From Oscillospiraceae bacterium (GTDB lineage Bacteria > Bacillota > Clostridia > Oscillospirales > CAG-382): DNA of 48,599 nt. Under the pieces are notes generated by a model. The model did not search any database, had not been told where the DNA came from, and was given only the letters and a program-made list of their open reading frames with translations. The position numbers were made by a program, and so were the translations under genes. The DNA lies in assembly GCA_022508745.1 (NCBI GenBank), contig JAFLUP010000008.1, positions 1-48,599 on the forward strand, in the 5' to 3' direction. Each line of letters opens with the position of its first letter. Positions within the stretch are counted from its first letter, which is position 1. Shown here in pieces: positions 9,474 through 19,121 of the stretch.

Positions 9474-12400
9474 ATGAACATAAAAACTCCGGGCGATACC
9501 CCCGTACATAAACTGTCCTATCCGACCCGCTGTCTTGCGCTGCTCCTGTGCGTGCTGATGCTTCTCGGTATCTTCGGTCAGAATGTCCATGCGGAGACAT
9601 ACGAAGGCATTTTCGAGATAACACTGACGAAAAATGACGGCTCCTTTAACCAAACCGCCACAATAGATTCCTTTTACCGTGGTGAAACGCCGATCTTCAC
9701 TTGGAGCCAAGTGTTGGGATTTGATGACGAAAGTTACGAATCCTTCGCGGCGGAGATGGCTCAAAGCCTAAAAACGGAATTTACCTTTTCTGTCACCATG
9801 TACTGGCACGCCAACGGTCCCACCCAGCGTGTTGCCATCGTTGATGTAGTTCCTACCCTGGGCCAAGCCAAAGACAGCGCAGGCAACAACCGCTGGTGTT
9901 TGGTGTTCCGCTTGATTTTAGATCCGCAGGACACCGTGAAATGGGCTAATGAATATGGCTCCGTAGAAGCGAACCTCCAAGTGTTCGGCGCGGAAGCGGA
10001 AGAAGATCCCAACGCGCCCAAAACCCGCACGAACATCACCAAGTGGCGGCTGGTAAAAGCCGACGGCTCCTTTCTGGAATCCTCGCAAGGGGGAAACACC
10101 ATCACGCTCAACGAGCGGAGGGATTTCGCCTCGGAGGATGAGGCAAGAGCCTACGCTGCCCAACTTCTGGAGGACTATCCCCAGTTTTGTGTGGAGGACA
10201 ATTACTCCCCCTGGCTGGACGCTCAGCCCATTCTGCAAATCGAATTCGCATATTTCGCAACCAATGGCGCGATGTACCAAGTCACCACCCGCGATACCTT
10301 CCGGTGGCATACAAATCACGGCGGACAGGTCGCCCAATTCTCGATCCTGGTGCCGGATACCACCTCCCCCGTGGAGCGCCGGAACGTCAACCACTGGCGG
10401 CTGGTGCTGAAGGGCAGCGACAGCGCGGTCATCACCGCCGATAACGACAATTCCATCTACCTGCTTCCTAATTACATCGACGGGGCGGAACTGGACGACT
10501 ATCTGGAGTTTGCCCAGACCATTTTGGAACTGTACGATTTTCAGGTAAGCTTTGCCAACGGTGGCTACGCCACCTACCCGGTGAAAAGCATCTACTATCA
10601 GGCAAGCGACAACTATTATCTCATCGCCCCCGAGGATAACTTTTACTGGACTTGGGGCAATGCGCTGAACCCCCGGGTTCGGGTCCGCAAGGCGGGGGAC
10701 GCACCCATCACCTACCGGAACAGCATCAACTGGAGATTGGTGGGCTACAGCGAGACCACCTGGATCGGCAACCATCTGACTCCAAACGGGGTGGATTATG
10801 CCGAAAAGATCGAAGGCAGAGAGACGGAATTTGCGGAAGATTTGAAGGAGCAGTACCTCTACCTGACCGTTCAGCAAAATGAATCGGCCAACTGGGCATG
10901 GTCTACCACCCTGATCACCGACATCACCTATGACGCGGAAAAATCCGCCGAATATACCAGCGCCATCCGCAAGACCGCCGTTTACAGGGTGACGGTGCTC
11001 GACACCTACTACGACACCAACGGAGCGGAAGCGGTCTTTTACATCGCCTTCACCGGCGACGGGGAGTTCGGCGATCTGGACTCCATCACGGTGAAACCCA
11101 AGGATCCGGACGGCATCCGCATGAACCTGTTCGACTACTGGATCAACGACGCTGACCCGCTCAACGAAAACGGCAACCCCTGGGAACGTTACGATTGGGA
11201 CCAGCAGTATAATTGGGAGGATTTCGACGGCGGCATCAACTACGGTCATGCGCTGAAATTCTTCAACATGGGCTATGCCAACGAGGACCGTCCGTGGATG
11301 AGAAATCAGTTGGGCTGGTGGAATTACAGTACGCAGAACAGGGTGGAGAACATCAAGCGCATCGTGGAACCCACGCTATCCATGCGCTATCCCAAGCTGT
11401 CCCTGCATAACCCCGATTACCCCCTGGACACGAACACTTCCCCTACCATCCACAGCGGCACCGATGAGGATGCCATGGAGGAAAGCCTTGCCTACCTGTT
11501 CGACCCCACCATGAAGCAGAACGGAAAGGCGAGCTACGCCAACGTGACCGGTCTGTTCCAGCGGAACAGCGACGGCTATTATTACTATGACAGCAAGCTG
11601 AATTTCGCGCAATATGACAACCTGTTCAATTGCTTCCTGCTGTTCAATGACTATGGCGTCATGGCAAACAGTAACGAATCCCCCAACGGTCAGTTCTTCC
11701 CCTTCAACAACGCCTTCGACGTGTTCACAGACGTGTCCGAGGAGGCGGATCCCCTGACCGGCCAGCGGAAGCTGTTCCGCAACACCTCCCTCACCTCCCG
11801 TGCGGATATCTTCAACCATTTCTTCGGCTTTTCCATGGAGATCGACTTCCAGCAGCCCATGGGAGGCAAGGTGAACGCCGCATTGGGAGAAAAAGCGCAG
11901 GATATGGTATTCCGATTCTCCGGCGACGATGACGTGTGGATCTTCGTGGACGGCGTGCTGGTGCTGGATCTGGGCGGCGTTCACAGCGGCGTCTACGGCG
12001 AGATCAACTTTGCCACCGGCGAGGTCATCACCGGATTGATGGACCCGACAAAGCCGGGCGCGGAGCTTCTGGATACCCCGTGGACCACTGACTACCTGAA
12101 AGACATCTTTGAAGCGGCAGGCGTGGGATACGGCATGGAAAACGATGGGGAAACGTGGGAAGGCAAAGCCTTCGCCAGCGATACCCTGCACACCATCAAG
12201 GTGTTCTATCTGGAACGCGGTCACTTCGACTCCAACCTCGCCCTATATTTCAACCTGCAGGCACGGGTGCCCCACAAGATTTACAAGGTGGATGAGGACG
12301 GCGACCCCCTGGCAGGCACCACCTTCGCCATTTATGCCGCCAAACCTTCCGCCGGTTTCAAGGAAGGCGAACCCTACCACGACGCTTCCGAGTTCCTGCC

Positions 12401-15383
12401 GGTCAACCGGGACGGCAGCTCCGCCACATGGGAAACCGCGGAGCCCCTGAACGCCGAGCTTGTCACCGATGCGGACGGCTACGTCACGCTGGGTGGCATC
12501 GACTTTGCCAATCGCGCCGAACACGGAAACATTTACTATTTCCTCAAAGAAATCTCCCCCTCCGAGGGTCATCGCGTGCTGCCGGAGCAGATCGTGCTGG
12601 AATATCAGCCGGACGAGGAATCCCCGCTGCGGGGCGTCTTCCGGGTGCTGAACCCCCACGAAACCGGAGCCTACGCCAGCTTTTCCGCCATTCTGGAGCC
12701 CGAAGAGGACGAGCTGTATTACGCCAACTCCACGGTAGATCCCAAAACCGGCGAAATGACGATCACCCGCTCGGAAGAGGAAGTGATCGAAGATTTCCAT
12801 CAGGAAAGCGCCATGCTCTTCGCCGTGCCTATGATCTACGCCAACATCGGCGACGGAATGAAGTGGTATCCGTTATGCGGCAGCAACACCAACGGCTACC
12901 AGGTGGTAAATATTTACAGTTACCGGGAGTATTTCAGCCACCCGGACAATACCAATCATTATACCGAGGACGACCCCGAAGGGGTGCAGTACGCATACCG
13001 CTGGGCGCTCCGCCACAACCTTTTGGCAGCGGCCATCCGCCAGACCTCCAATTTGGCGGAGCCGGATTGGTATTTCCATTACGACACCATCATGGATTCC
13101 AAAGGGGAGGTTCTCGACAGCCGCTTTACGGCGGAACTGCTCAATCTGCCCGGCGAAAAGGACCGGTATCTGTTTAATAACAAGATCATCAGCTTAAACA
13201 GCGCCGATCTGCGCATGGTGGGGCTTTTGGTGGACGCCGAATCGGTAGTCGCCCTGATCAACAGCATCGGCGGCTCCGTGACGCTGGAACAGTTCAAGCT
13301 CCTTTCGGACGAAGACAAGTATTTGCTCCTGCAGGACACCCTATCGGCAAGTGGGTTCGAAGATCGCTGGAACCAGATCTATTATGACGACACGCCGGAT
13401 TGGAGCCCCGTGCGCTCCCGGCTGGATTCGGCCTATACGGAAAATACGGAGGGCACCCAACGGACCCGCGGCGTCAATCTGGCGTATATTGATACGTTCA
13501 TCCGCTACTACGGCAGCGTGTTCTACATCCCCAACGAGCGCCGGGAGCTGCGGGTGCGCAAGGAGGATCCCAACGGCGATCCCCTTGCAGGGGCGGTGTT
13601 CGGCCTGTTCGACAGCTTCGATGACGCGGTAAATTACACCGGCGAAGGGGACGATGTGCTCGTCATCGGCGTCACCGGGGAAAACGGCGTCCTCATTTTC
13701 AGCCGCAGCGAGGACAAATCCCCTGCAAACGCCGGCTCCGGCTGGGCGCTGATGAACTGGGATGTTTACAGCGATCCCGACTGGGACAACATGGTATGGC
13801 TGCGGGAAATCAGCGCGCCGAAGGGCTTCCGGGTCAACGAGTCCATCGTGCAGGTGTACGTGGGCGAACATTCCATCTACGCCAACGCCAGCGCCTACCG
13901 CGCCGCCAAGGACGGCGACGAGCTGCGGAAGGTGGACGGCCATTATGTGCCGGAATTGATTGACGACCTGAGCAACGCCACCGACGAGCAGATCCGAAAC
14001 GGACAGTGGACCGACGGCGTGACCGTCTGGGCAGGCATCGGAAAGCTGTTCCAATCCATGGAAAAGTACGCCGATCCCGTTTTGAACTCCACTTTGCTGG
14101 ATATCGACGGAAGGACCTCCCACTTCCTCCCCGAGGGCACCTACGACAGCCCCGAGGACGGCATCTGGAAGGAGACCGGCGAGCTCTTCCGCCTGCACTT
14201 CTGGGACCGTATGGTACTGGGCAACACCTCGTCAGACTACAGTACTGCCCATCATAGATCCGCCGACGGCTCGGTAGGCGGCGACGTCTTCGCTGTTGTG
14301 GAAAACGGCTACCTGCAGGTGCGACCCACTCAAACGCCGGATAACATCTTCTTTGCGCAGCACGCCGGAGCGAATGAGACCGGCGTTCGGGAGTCCCGCC
14401 GGAGTGTACTGTACCGCAAAGACGGCACACCGCTGGATCTGTACAATATGTTCTCCCCCGTGTGCGGCGTTGTCATCCGGGACGATTACGAGGGCGACGC
14501 CGACCTGCGCATCACCAAAGTTGTGAAGGGGGATGCGCCCGAGGCGGAGGAGAAGTCGTATACCTTCCTCGTCACCGGTCCGGAGGAAGCGGCAGGAGAG
14601 ACCTTCGACGTGGAGGGCGCGACGGAAAGCACCGTCACCTTCACGAAGGACGCGCCGTATACCGCCGAAGTTACCGTCAAAGGCGCCGGCACGATCACGC
14701 TGAAAAAACTGCCCGCCGGGACATATACGGTGGCGGAATATCTGGACGGCGCGCAAATCGACGGATATACGCTGGAGGTCAGATACAGCGCGGAGCACGC
14801 GACGGTAGAGGAGGGCAAAACCGCCTCCTTCACGGCGACGAACAGCTACCGAAGCGACTTGCAGGAGTGTAAACTGACCATCACGGACGGCGGTCACTAC
14901 GGCGAGGAAAACTGCGGCGAAGAAACCGAGCACTTCCTTTACAAAGTCACCGGAACGACCCTGTCGGGGGAGAAGATTGAGCTTCTCGTCTCCGTGCCGG
15001 GCGGCGGCTCCACGACCGTCGTCGTTCCCCCCGGCGATTATGTCGTCGAGGAGCTGCGGACCTGGTCATGGAAGTATAAAAACAAAAAAACCGTGGGCGA
15101 CGCCCCGGAGAGCGAATGGACCATCTCCGCGGATTGGATCACGGCGAAGCGGCGTCTTCAGGTGACCGAAGAAAAGGAAGTCACCTACTACCACGAGCTC
15201 AGCGACAAAACCTGGGCCAGCGGTGAAACAAGCGCCGACAACCGATTCACGCCTCCGTCCGCTTCAAGCGAGGAGCAGGAACGCGTTCCCGACACGCAGC
15301 AAACCGTACTGCCCGCTGCGCTTGAGGAAGAACGGAAACTCCGCTTTTTGACAGACGACGATACGGAAGGAAAAACCCGCTGA
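9474..15383 (+). CDS. Very large secreted surface protein (fibro-slime and Cna-B domains)
   Basis: The 1969-residue protein has a signal peptide (cleavage likely after NVHA, about residue 40) and an AAGGA site before the ATG. Three related segments of about 115 residues begin with ITKWRLV, VNHWRLV and INWRLV (near residues 185, 303 and 415). A fibro-slime/PA14-like core contains FSGDDDVWIFVDGVLVLDLG (about 815). Prealbumin/Cna-B-like domains start at KVDEDGDPLAGTTFAIY (about 932) and RKEDPNGDPLAGAVFGLF (about 1358). Two further stalk-like domains begin near 1675 and 1797. Such proteins are pilus-like or adhesive. No LPxTG motif, membrane helix or sortase gene is visible; the C-terminus is a charged tail ending TDDDTEGKTR. 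It may be shed, or attached by another route. Confidence 0.85.
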   Translation: MNIKTPGDTPVHKLSYPTRCLALLLCVLMLLGIFGQNVHAETYEGIFEITLTKNDGSFNQTATIDSFYRGETPIFTWSQVLGFDDESYESFAAEMAQSLKTEFTFSVTMYWHANGPTQRVAIVDVVPTLGQAKDSAGNNRWCLVFRLILDPQDTVKWANEYGSVEANLQVFGAEAEEDPNAPKTRTNITKWRLVKADGSFLESSQGGNTITLNERRDFASEDEARAYAAQLLEDYPQFCVEDNYSPWLDAQPILQIEFAYFATNGAMYQVTTRDTFRWHTNHGGQVAQFSILVPDTTSPVERRNVNHWRLVLKGSDSAVITADNDNSIYLLPNYIDGAELDDYLEFAQTILELYDFQVSFANGGYATYPVKSIYYQASDNYYLIAPEDNFYWTWGNALNPRVRVRKAGDAPITYRNSINWRLVGYSETTWIGNHLTPNGVDYAEKIEGRETEFAEDLKEQYLYLTVQQNESANWAWSTTLITDITYDAEKSAEYTSAIRKTAVYRVTVLDTYYDTNGAEAVFYIAFTGDGEFGDLDSITVKPKDPDGIRMNLFDYWINDADPLNENGNPWERYDWDQQYNWEDFDGGINYGHALKFFNMGYANEDRPWMRNQLGWWNYSTQNRVENIKRIVEPTLSMRYPKLSLHNPDYPLDTNTSPTIHSGTDEDAMEESLAYLFDPTMKQNGKASYANVTGLFQRNSDGYYYYDSKLNFAQYDNLFNCFLLFNDYGVMANSNESPNGQFFPFNNAFDVFTDVSEEADPLTGQRKLFRNTSLTSRADIFNHFFGFSMEIDFQQPMGGKVNAALGEKAQDMVFRFSGDDDVWIFVDGVLVLDLGGVHSGVYGEINFATGEVITGLMDPTKPGAELLDTPWTTDYLKDIFEAAGVGYGMENDGETWEGKAFASDTLHTIKVFYLERGHFDSNLALYFNLQARVPHKIYKVDEDGDPLAGTTFAIYAAKPSAGFKEGEPYHDASEFLPVNRDGSSATWETAEPLNAELVTDADGYVTLGGIDFANRAEHGNIYYFLKEISPSEGHRVLPEQIVLEYQPDEESPLRGVFRVLNPHETGAYASFSAILEPEEDELYYANSTVDPKTGEMTITRSEEEVIEDFHQESAMLFAVPMIYANIGDGMKWYPLCGSNTNGYQVVNIYSYREYFSHPDNTNHYTEDDPEGVQYAYRWALRHNLLAAAIRQTSNLAEPDWYFHYDTIMDSKGEVLDSRFTAELLNLPGEKDRYLFNNKIISLNSADLRMVGLLVDAESVVALINSIGGSVTLEQFKLLSDEDKYLLLQDTLSASGFEDRWNQIYYDDTPDWSPVRSRLDSAYTENTEGTQRTRGVNLAYIDTFIRYYGSVFYIPNERRELRVRKEDPNGDPLAGAVFGLFDSFDDAVNYTGEGDDVLVIGVTGENGVLIFSRSEDKSPANAGSGWALMNWDVYSDPDWDNMVWLREISAPKGFRVNESIVQVYVGEHSIYANASAYRAAKDGDELRKVDGHYVPELIDDLSNATDEQIRNGQWTDGVTVWAGIGKLFQSMEKYADPVLNSTLLDIDGRTSHFLPEGTYDSPEDGIWKETGELFRLHFWDRMVLGNTSSDYSTAHHRSADGSVGGDVFAVVENGYLQVRPTQTPDNIFFAQHAGANETGVRESRRSVLYRKDGTPLDLYNMFSPVCGVVIRDDYEGDADLRITKVVKGDAPEAEEKSYTFLVTGPEEAAGETFDVEGATESTVTFTKDAPYTAEVTVKGAGTITLKKLPAGTYTVAEYLDGAQIDGYTLEVRYSAEHATVEEGKTASFTATNSYRSDLQECKLTITDGGHYGEENCGEETEHFLYKVTGTTLSGEKIELLVSVPGGGSTTVVVPPGDYVVEELRTWSWKYKNKKTVGDAPESEWTISADWITAKRRLQVTEEKEVTYYHELSDKTWASGETSADNRFTPPSASSEEQERVPDTQQTVLPAALEEERKLRFLTDDDTEGKTR

Positions 15384-15428
15384 ACCGGGAGACGGTCGCC
15401 CTCTCCCGGACAAACAGAAAAAATAAGA

Positions 15429-15479
15429 ATACCGCTGAAGCGACGGACGTATGACGCGTCCCCGTTCAGCGGTATTTTT
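15429..15479 (+). terminator. Terminator after the surface protein gene
   Basis: ATACCGCTGAA (15429-15439) and TTCAGCGGTAT (15465-15475) are perfect 11-base arms with a 25-base loop that has its own partial symmetry. A T run follows. Confidence 0.8.
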
Positions 15480-15579
15480 GATGCATAGCGGGATCGTATG
15501 CTGCGGATGTACCGTTTTTGACCCGTACCGCATTGTATAATCAAGCAAACTACGATAGAATCTTCCGAGGTGACCATCT

Positions 15580-16671
15580 ATGTATACGTCCCAATCGAAA
15601 AAGCTATTGATCATCAACATTCTGGACATCCTTCGCAAATATACCGATGCGGACCACCGGCTCAATCAGAAGGATATCGTCGACATTCTGAAAGCCGAAT
15701 ACGGAATGTCCGTTGACCGTAAATCGATCCGGCGCAATATCCTCGGCTTAATGGAATACGGCTACGAAATCGAATACAAAGAAACAATTCGTATGGTGCC
15801 GGTGAGGGATCCGGATACCGGCAAGCCCGCGCTCGACCCCACAACAGGCAAACCGAAACTGGAGGAAAGCTATGTCTGGTCCGATTTCTACCTTGTAAGG
15901 GAGTTTACCGACGGCGAGCTTCGTCTGCTGATCGACAGTCTGCTGTTTTCCAAACACATTCCCTACAGCCAGTGCAAGGAGCTGGTGGGCAAGCTGGAAG
16001 GACTTTCCAACAAGCACTTCCAATCCCGCGTCCGCCATATTCACACGTTTCCGGACAACATGCCGCAAAACAAGCAACTGTTTTGGACGATCGAAACGCT
16101 GGACGAAGCCATCGGCCTCTCCCGACAAGTGTCCTTTACCTACAACGAGTACGGGATGGACAAGCAGCTGCATCCACGCCTGAACAGCGAGGGAAAACCG
16201 CGCGTCTACATTGTCAACCCCTACCAGATGGCGGCGACCAACGGGCGGTATTACCTCATCGGCAACTATAACAAATACGATGATGTAGCGAACTACCGCC
16301 TCGACCGCATCACGGATATCCAACTGCTGGAGACGCCGCGCAAGCCTGCAAAAGAGGTCAAAGGGCTGGAAAACGGCGTCGACCTGCCAAAGCACATGGC
16401 AGAGCATATCTATATGTTTTCCGGCGAGAGTGCGCCGGTCGCCTTTCGGTTCAAAAAATACCTGCTGTCCGACGTGATCGACTGGTTCGGCAAAGAGGTC
16501 GTTTTCTCGGACGAAACCGAGGAGGAAGTAACGGCGCGAGTGACGGTCAATCTGGAAGCCATGCGCCGCTGGGCATTGCAGTACGCCCTGCACACGCGCA
16601 TCCTTTCGCCGCAAAACTTGACAGAGAAGGTAAAAGCGGATATAATGACTGCAATGAAGCAGTACGAATAG
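15580..16671 (+). CDS. WYL-domain transcriptional regulator
   Basis: The 363-residue protein has an N-terminal winged helix (LNQKDIVDILKAEYGMSVDRKSIRRNILGL) and a WYL domain with VNPYQMAATNGRYYLIGNYNKYDDVANYRLDRITDI. A WCX-like C-terminal part ends with ALQYALHTRILSP. WYL proteins bind nucleic acid or nucleotide ligands and often regulate defence or mobile genes. A TATAAT box lies at 15536-15541 without a clear -35. The nuclease gene starts 48 bp after the stop, so the pair may be cotranscribed. Confidence 0.9.
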   Translation: MYTSQSKKLLIINILDILRKYTDADHRLNQKDIVDILKAEYGMSVDRKSIRRNILGLMEYGYEIEYKETIRMVPVRDPDTGKPALDPTTGKPKLEESYVWSDFYLVREFTDGELRLLIDSLLFSKHIPYSQCKELVGKLEGLSNKHFQSRVRHIHTFPDNMPQNKQLFWTIETLDEAIGLSRQVSFTYNEYGMDKQLHPRLNSEGKPRVYIVNPYQMAATNGRYYLIGNYNKYDDVANYRLDRITDIQLLETPRKPAKEVKGLENGVDLPKHMAEHIYMFSGESAPVAFRFKKYLLSDVIDWFGKEVVFSDETEEEVTARVTVNLEAMRRWALQYALHTRILSPQNLTEKVKADIMTAMKQYE

Positions 16672-16719
16672 GATGATTCGGGTTCCGGAAAAAACAATAT
16701 ACAGGAGGCCGTGAAACAG

Positions 16720-17880
16720 ATGAACTTTTCGCACGAATTGGAACAACTGCTGTCTGCATTGTCCGAGACATTCAAAAGAGATGACGGTGCAACAAAGCAA
16801 ACCAGCGAGGGCTTTAATATCTTCAGCGTGCTGGGGGTGGAGACGAAAGAGGTCCTCATCTGTCGATTCCTCGGCGAACTCTTAAATCCGAACGGAAGCC
16901 ACGGTATGGGGGATATGCCGCTCACAAAATTTGTCCAAAATGTGCTACAGCAGGAGGACTTTTCCCATGTAGACGCACAACAGGCATATATAGAACTGGA
17001 AGAAACGATTGATAGTGACCGTCGGGTGGATATTGTAATCCATACATCCAAGCGGGTTTTCCCAATCGAAGTGAAGATACGGGCAAAAGATCAAGATGAA
17101 CAGTTATCGGACTATTTCAACTACTACAAAAAACACTATGGGAATGACAAGGTTTACTACTTAACGCCAACAGGCTGGGAACCGTCAAAAAAAAGCAGGG
17201 GCAATCTGACAGTTGATAAACAGATCGGTCTGCTGTCTTTCCATGAGGATATCCGAAAATGGTGTGAAGCGCTGTGCGGAAATGACCGCTCACCCGCAGT
17301 TCAATGTGTGAAACAATTTATGGAGATAATTGAGAAGATGTGTGCAGAAATCAACGAATTAGAAGCCATCAAAAACGTGTTGGGTTTGAATCACCCATTT
17401 GATCCCAATCACCCATTTGATCCCAATCATCCGCTGATGCTGTCCGCGATCAGGCTCTTGAAAAATAAGGATGAAATCGAAAAAACCGTTATGCGGAACT
17501 ATTTGTATGCCCGCCTCAAATATACCGAAAGCAAATATAGTCTCGACGATCCCGGGAAAGAGGACGCAGCCATCGATTCTCATGCACTCCTAAAGATCGT
17601 CTCTAAAAAAACAAAAAAGACAATCGCATGGATTTGTGTGGCAACAAACCTGTATCTTGTTGCACAAAAAGTCAAAAGCGGAGAAATGACAAGGAGCAAC
17701 AACGAACAGTTGTGGATCAATGAGTCCTCTGAAAAGAGAGAATACTTTTGGCAATATATTGCGCCAACCGGATATAAGACGCCGAAATTCCCCCTAAAAA
17801 CTCTGACCGAATTCCCCGACGGGAAAATTGAGATCGACGCGTGGCTCGAAAGTATCGCGCAAGAAGATATCGAACGATAA
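16720..17880 (+). CDS. PD-(D/E)XK nuclease family protein
   Basis: The product has 386 residues from the ATG at 16720, which is 11 bases after AGGAGG. A GTG at 16711 is only two bases from that site and less likely. The N-terminal half has the PDDEXK_4 layout: FNIFSVLGVETKEVLICRFLGELLNP, then the active site RRVDIVI (Asp near 103) and FPIEVKI (Glu-x-Lys near 117). The motif FPIEVKIRAKDQDEQLSDYFNYY is typical. These proteins are putative DNases of defence or repair loci with unknown targets. The middle carries a HPFDPN tandem repeat. It follows the WYL regulator by 48 bp. Confidence 0.85.
   Translation: MNFSHELEQLLSALSETFKRDDGATKQTSEGFNIFSVLGVETKEVLICRFLGELLNPNGSHGMGDMPLTKFVQNVLQQEDFSHVDAQQAYIELEETIDSDRRVDIVIHTSKRVFPIEVKIRAKDQDEQLSDYFNYYKKHYGNDKVYYLTPTGWEPSKKSRGNLTVDKQIGLLSFHEDIRKWCEALCGNDRSPAVQCVKQFMEIIEKMCAEINELEAIKNVLGLNHPFDPNHPFDPNHPLMLSAIRLLKNKDEIEKTVMRNYLYARLKYTESKYSLDDPGKEDAAIDSHALLKIVSKKTKKTIAWICVATNLYLVAQKVKSGEMTRSNNEQLWINESSEKREYFWQYIAPTGYKTPKFPLKTLTEFPDGKIEIDAWLESIAQEDIER
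17389..17430 (+). repeat. 18-bp in-frame tandem repeat in the nuclease gene
   Basis: An 18-base unit (AATCACCCATTTGATCCC) occurs twice exactly (17389-17406, 17407-17424), and a third copy diverges after a few bases. It encodes NHPFDP repeats. Copy number changes would keep the reading frame. Confidence 0.9.
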
Positions 17881-17952
17881 AGCCGGAAGGCTGCGAACGG
17901 ATTTCGGATTCTCATGATTCCATACTTCCTCGCATCTCCCCTTTTCGTCACA

Positions 17953-17992
17953 TCCCTTTTGCTATGCTAAAAATAGCAAAAGGGATTTTTTC
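17953..17992 (+). terminator. Terminator after the nuclease gene
   Basis: TCCCTTTTGCTAT (17953-17965) and ATAGCAAAAGGGA (17973-17985) are perfect 13-base arms followed by six Ts. Confidence 0.85.
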
Positions 17993-18011
17993 TTCAGCCG
18001 GAGGAAGCAGC

Positions 18012-18188
18012 ATGGAAAAGCAACACATAGAGCTTCTACAATTTACCAACATGAGCATGGGGATCGAAACGGCGGAAAAGCTTGCACGGCATGTGCCAAA
18101 AACAGCCCATTGCATACGGTATAATGAAACCGATAGAAGGTTTCATAGTCAAGTAAGGTCTGTCGGCTTCCCTAACCTTCTATGGTAA
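18012..18188 (+). CDS. Small uncharacterised protein (58 aa)
   Basis: An ATG at 18012 follows a very good GGAGGAAGCAGC ribosome site and opens a 58-codon frame (MEKQHIELLQFTNMSMGIETAEK to FPNLLW). I do not recognise it. It lies between a terminator and the DnaB-like gene and may be a short expressed protein, a leader or the remains of a longer gene. The good ribosome site is the main support. Confidence 0.45.
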   Translation: MEKQHIELLQFTNMSMGIETAEKLARHVPKTAHCIRYNETDRRFHSQVRSVGFPNLLW

Positions 18189-18222
18189 AATATATATCAA
18201 AGCGCAAGAAAGGACGATGCGT

Positions 18223-18924
18223 ATGAACTACGAAAAAATGCTCCCTACGGGCTTTCAGTCGCTCGACGGGCTGCTCGGCGGCGGATTTCACGGCGGCGAC
18301 CTCCATGTGATCGCCGCGCGCCCCGGTATGGGAAAAACCCTATTTGCCCTGCAATGCACCGCCGGCATGGCGAAAAACTCCGGCAAAAAGATGTGTATAT
18401 TTTCTCCGGGAATGGGTCGGAATCACATAAAACAGATATTTGCAGAACTCTGCAACCGGGACAACCTGCTTCTCGACGATACCGCAGCAATCACGATCTC
18501 CCAAATACGCACACGCCTTGCCGGGATCACTGATCTCGGCGCGGTGGCTATCGATGATTTGGGGTTGATACATCCGAAAGACGGCGCCTATCCGCAAAAC
18601 GCGTCGAGTGCGAACGAAATCGCCCGGGAACTGAAACGGATCGCAAGGGAATTCGATATTCCTGTCGTATGCACTTCCCGGTTGCCAAGGTCGACGGACA
18701 ACCGCCGAGACGGTCGCCCTATCTTGACAGACCTTGAAGAAATCAGCGGCGGGCTTATACAGGATGCAGATGTGATTTTGTTTCCGTACCGTCATGCGTA
18801 TTTCGATCCGGTAGAGGCAGACCCCGGATCGGAGATTATCGTGGCGAAAAACCGTTACGGGGGATGTGGCAGCTTGCCGTTTCATTTTGATGGTAGAATC
18901 CCGCAATTTTCGGAGGAGCTGTGA
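18223..18924 (+). CDS. Stand-alone DnaB-type helicase (RecA-like) domain protein
   Basis: The protein has 233 residues from the ATG at 18223, which has AGGA 8 bases upstream; an ATG at 18217 is too close to that site. It matches only the C-terminal motor domain of DnaB. It starts TGFQSLDGLLGGGFHGGDLHVIAARPGMGKT (Walker A ARPGMGKT) and has Walker B AVAIDDLGLI. Next come ELKRIAREFDIPVVCTSRLPR, EISGGLIQDADVILFPYR and the late IIVAKNRYGGCG. The normal DnaB N-terminal primase-binding domain is absent. Such short DnaB_C proteins occur on mobile elements and may aid element replication. That role is inferred. Confidence 0.82.
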   Translation: MNYEKMLPTGFQSLDGLLGGGFHGGDLHVIAARPGMGKTLFALQCTAGMAKNSGKKMCIFSPGMGRNHIKQIFAELCNRDNLLLDDTAAITISQIRTRLAGITDLGAVAIDDLGLIHPKDGAYPQNASSANEIARELKRIAREFDIPVVCTSRLPRSTDNRRDGRPILTDLEEISGGLIQDADVILFPYRHAYFDPVEADPGSEIIVAKNRYGGCGSLPFHFDGRIPQFSEEL

Positions 18925-19014
18925 GAGGACCTATGCCCTATCCGACCTGTACGGATGCCATGAAAAATACAGAAAGATGCTCGAAAAGATCAACTTTCGC
19001 AACGACAACACACT
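18924..19014 (+). pseudogene. Metallophosphoesterase N-terminal fragment
   Basis: In one frame the DNA reads TYALSDLYGCHEKYRKMLEKINFRNDNTL. This matches the start of calcineurin-like serine/threonine phosphatases (usual form YVMSDIHGCYDEFLKMLEKI..DDTLYVLGD). The metal-binding His of the DxHG motif is Tyr here, there is no start codon, and the match stops before the GDxxDRG motif. It directly abuts the 61-bp repeat at 19016, so the gene was probably cut by a rearrangement there. Confidence 0.55.
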
Positions 19015-19015
19015 G

Positions 19016-19076
19016 CGTGCCGAGCATAAAAAGAAACAAAAAACGGCTCAAACCAAGCGTTTAAGCCGTTTTTTCA
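19016..19076 (+). repeat. Terminator-containing direct repeat, copy 1
   Basis: This 61-base segment is nearly identical to 24652-24713. It contains a hairpin with arms around AAACGGCTCAAAC and GTTTAAGCCGTTT, flanked by A and T runs, so it can terminate transcription in both directions. The second copy lies directly next to a tRNA-Trp 3' fragment; this one does not. Confidence 0.8.
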
Positions 19077-19121
19077 CGGAAGATCGATCCATATTTTGAT
19101 ACAAATGAACCCCCTTTTCCG

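Noticed and set aside
15300..15383. LPxTG-like anchor in the surface protein (TVLPAALEEER)
   Set aside because: There is no LPxTG-type motif and no hydrophobic segment before the basic tail, so a sortase signal cannot be claimed.
17389..17430. CRISPR-like repeat
   Set aside because: The repeat is a head-to-tail 18-bp coding repeat without spacers; no CRISPR array or cas gene is seen in the window.
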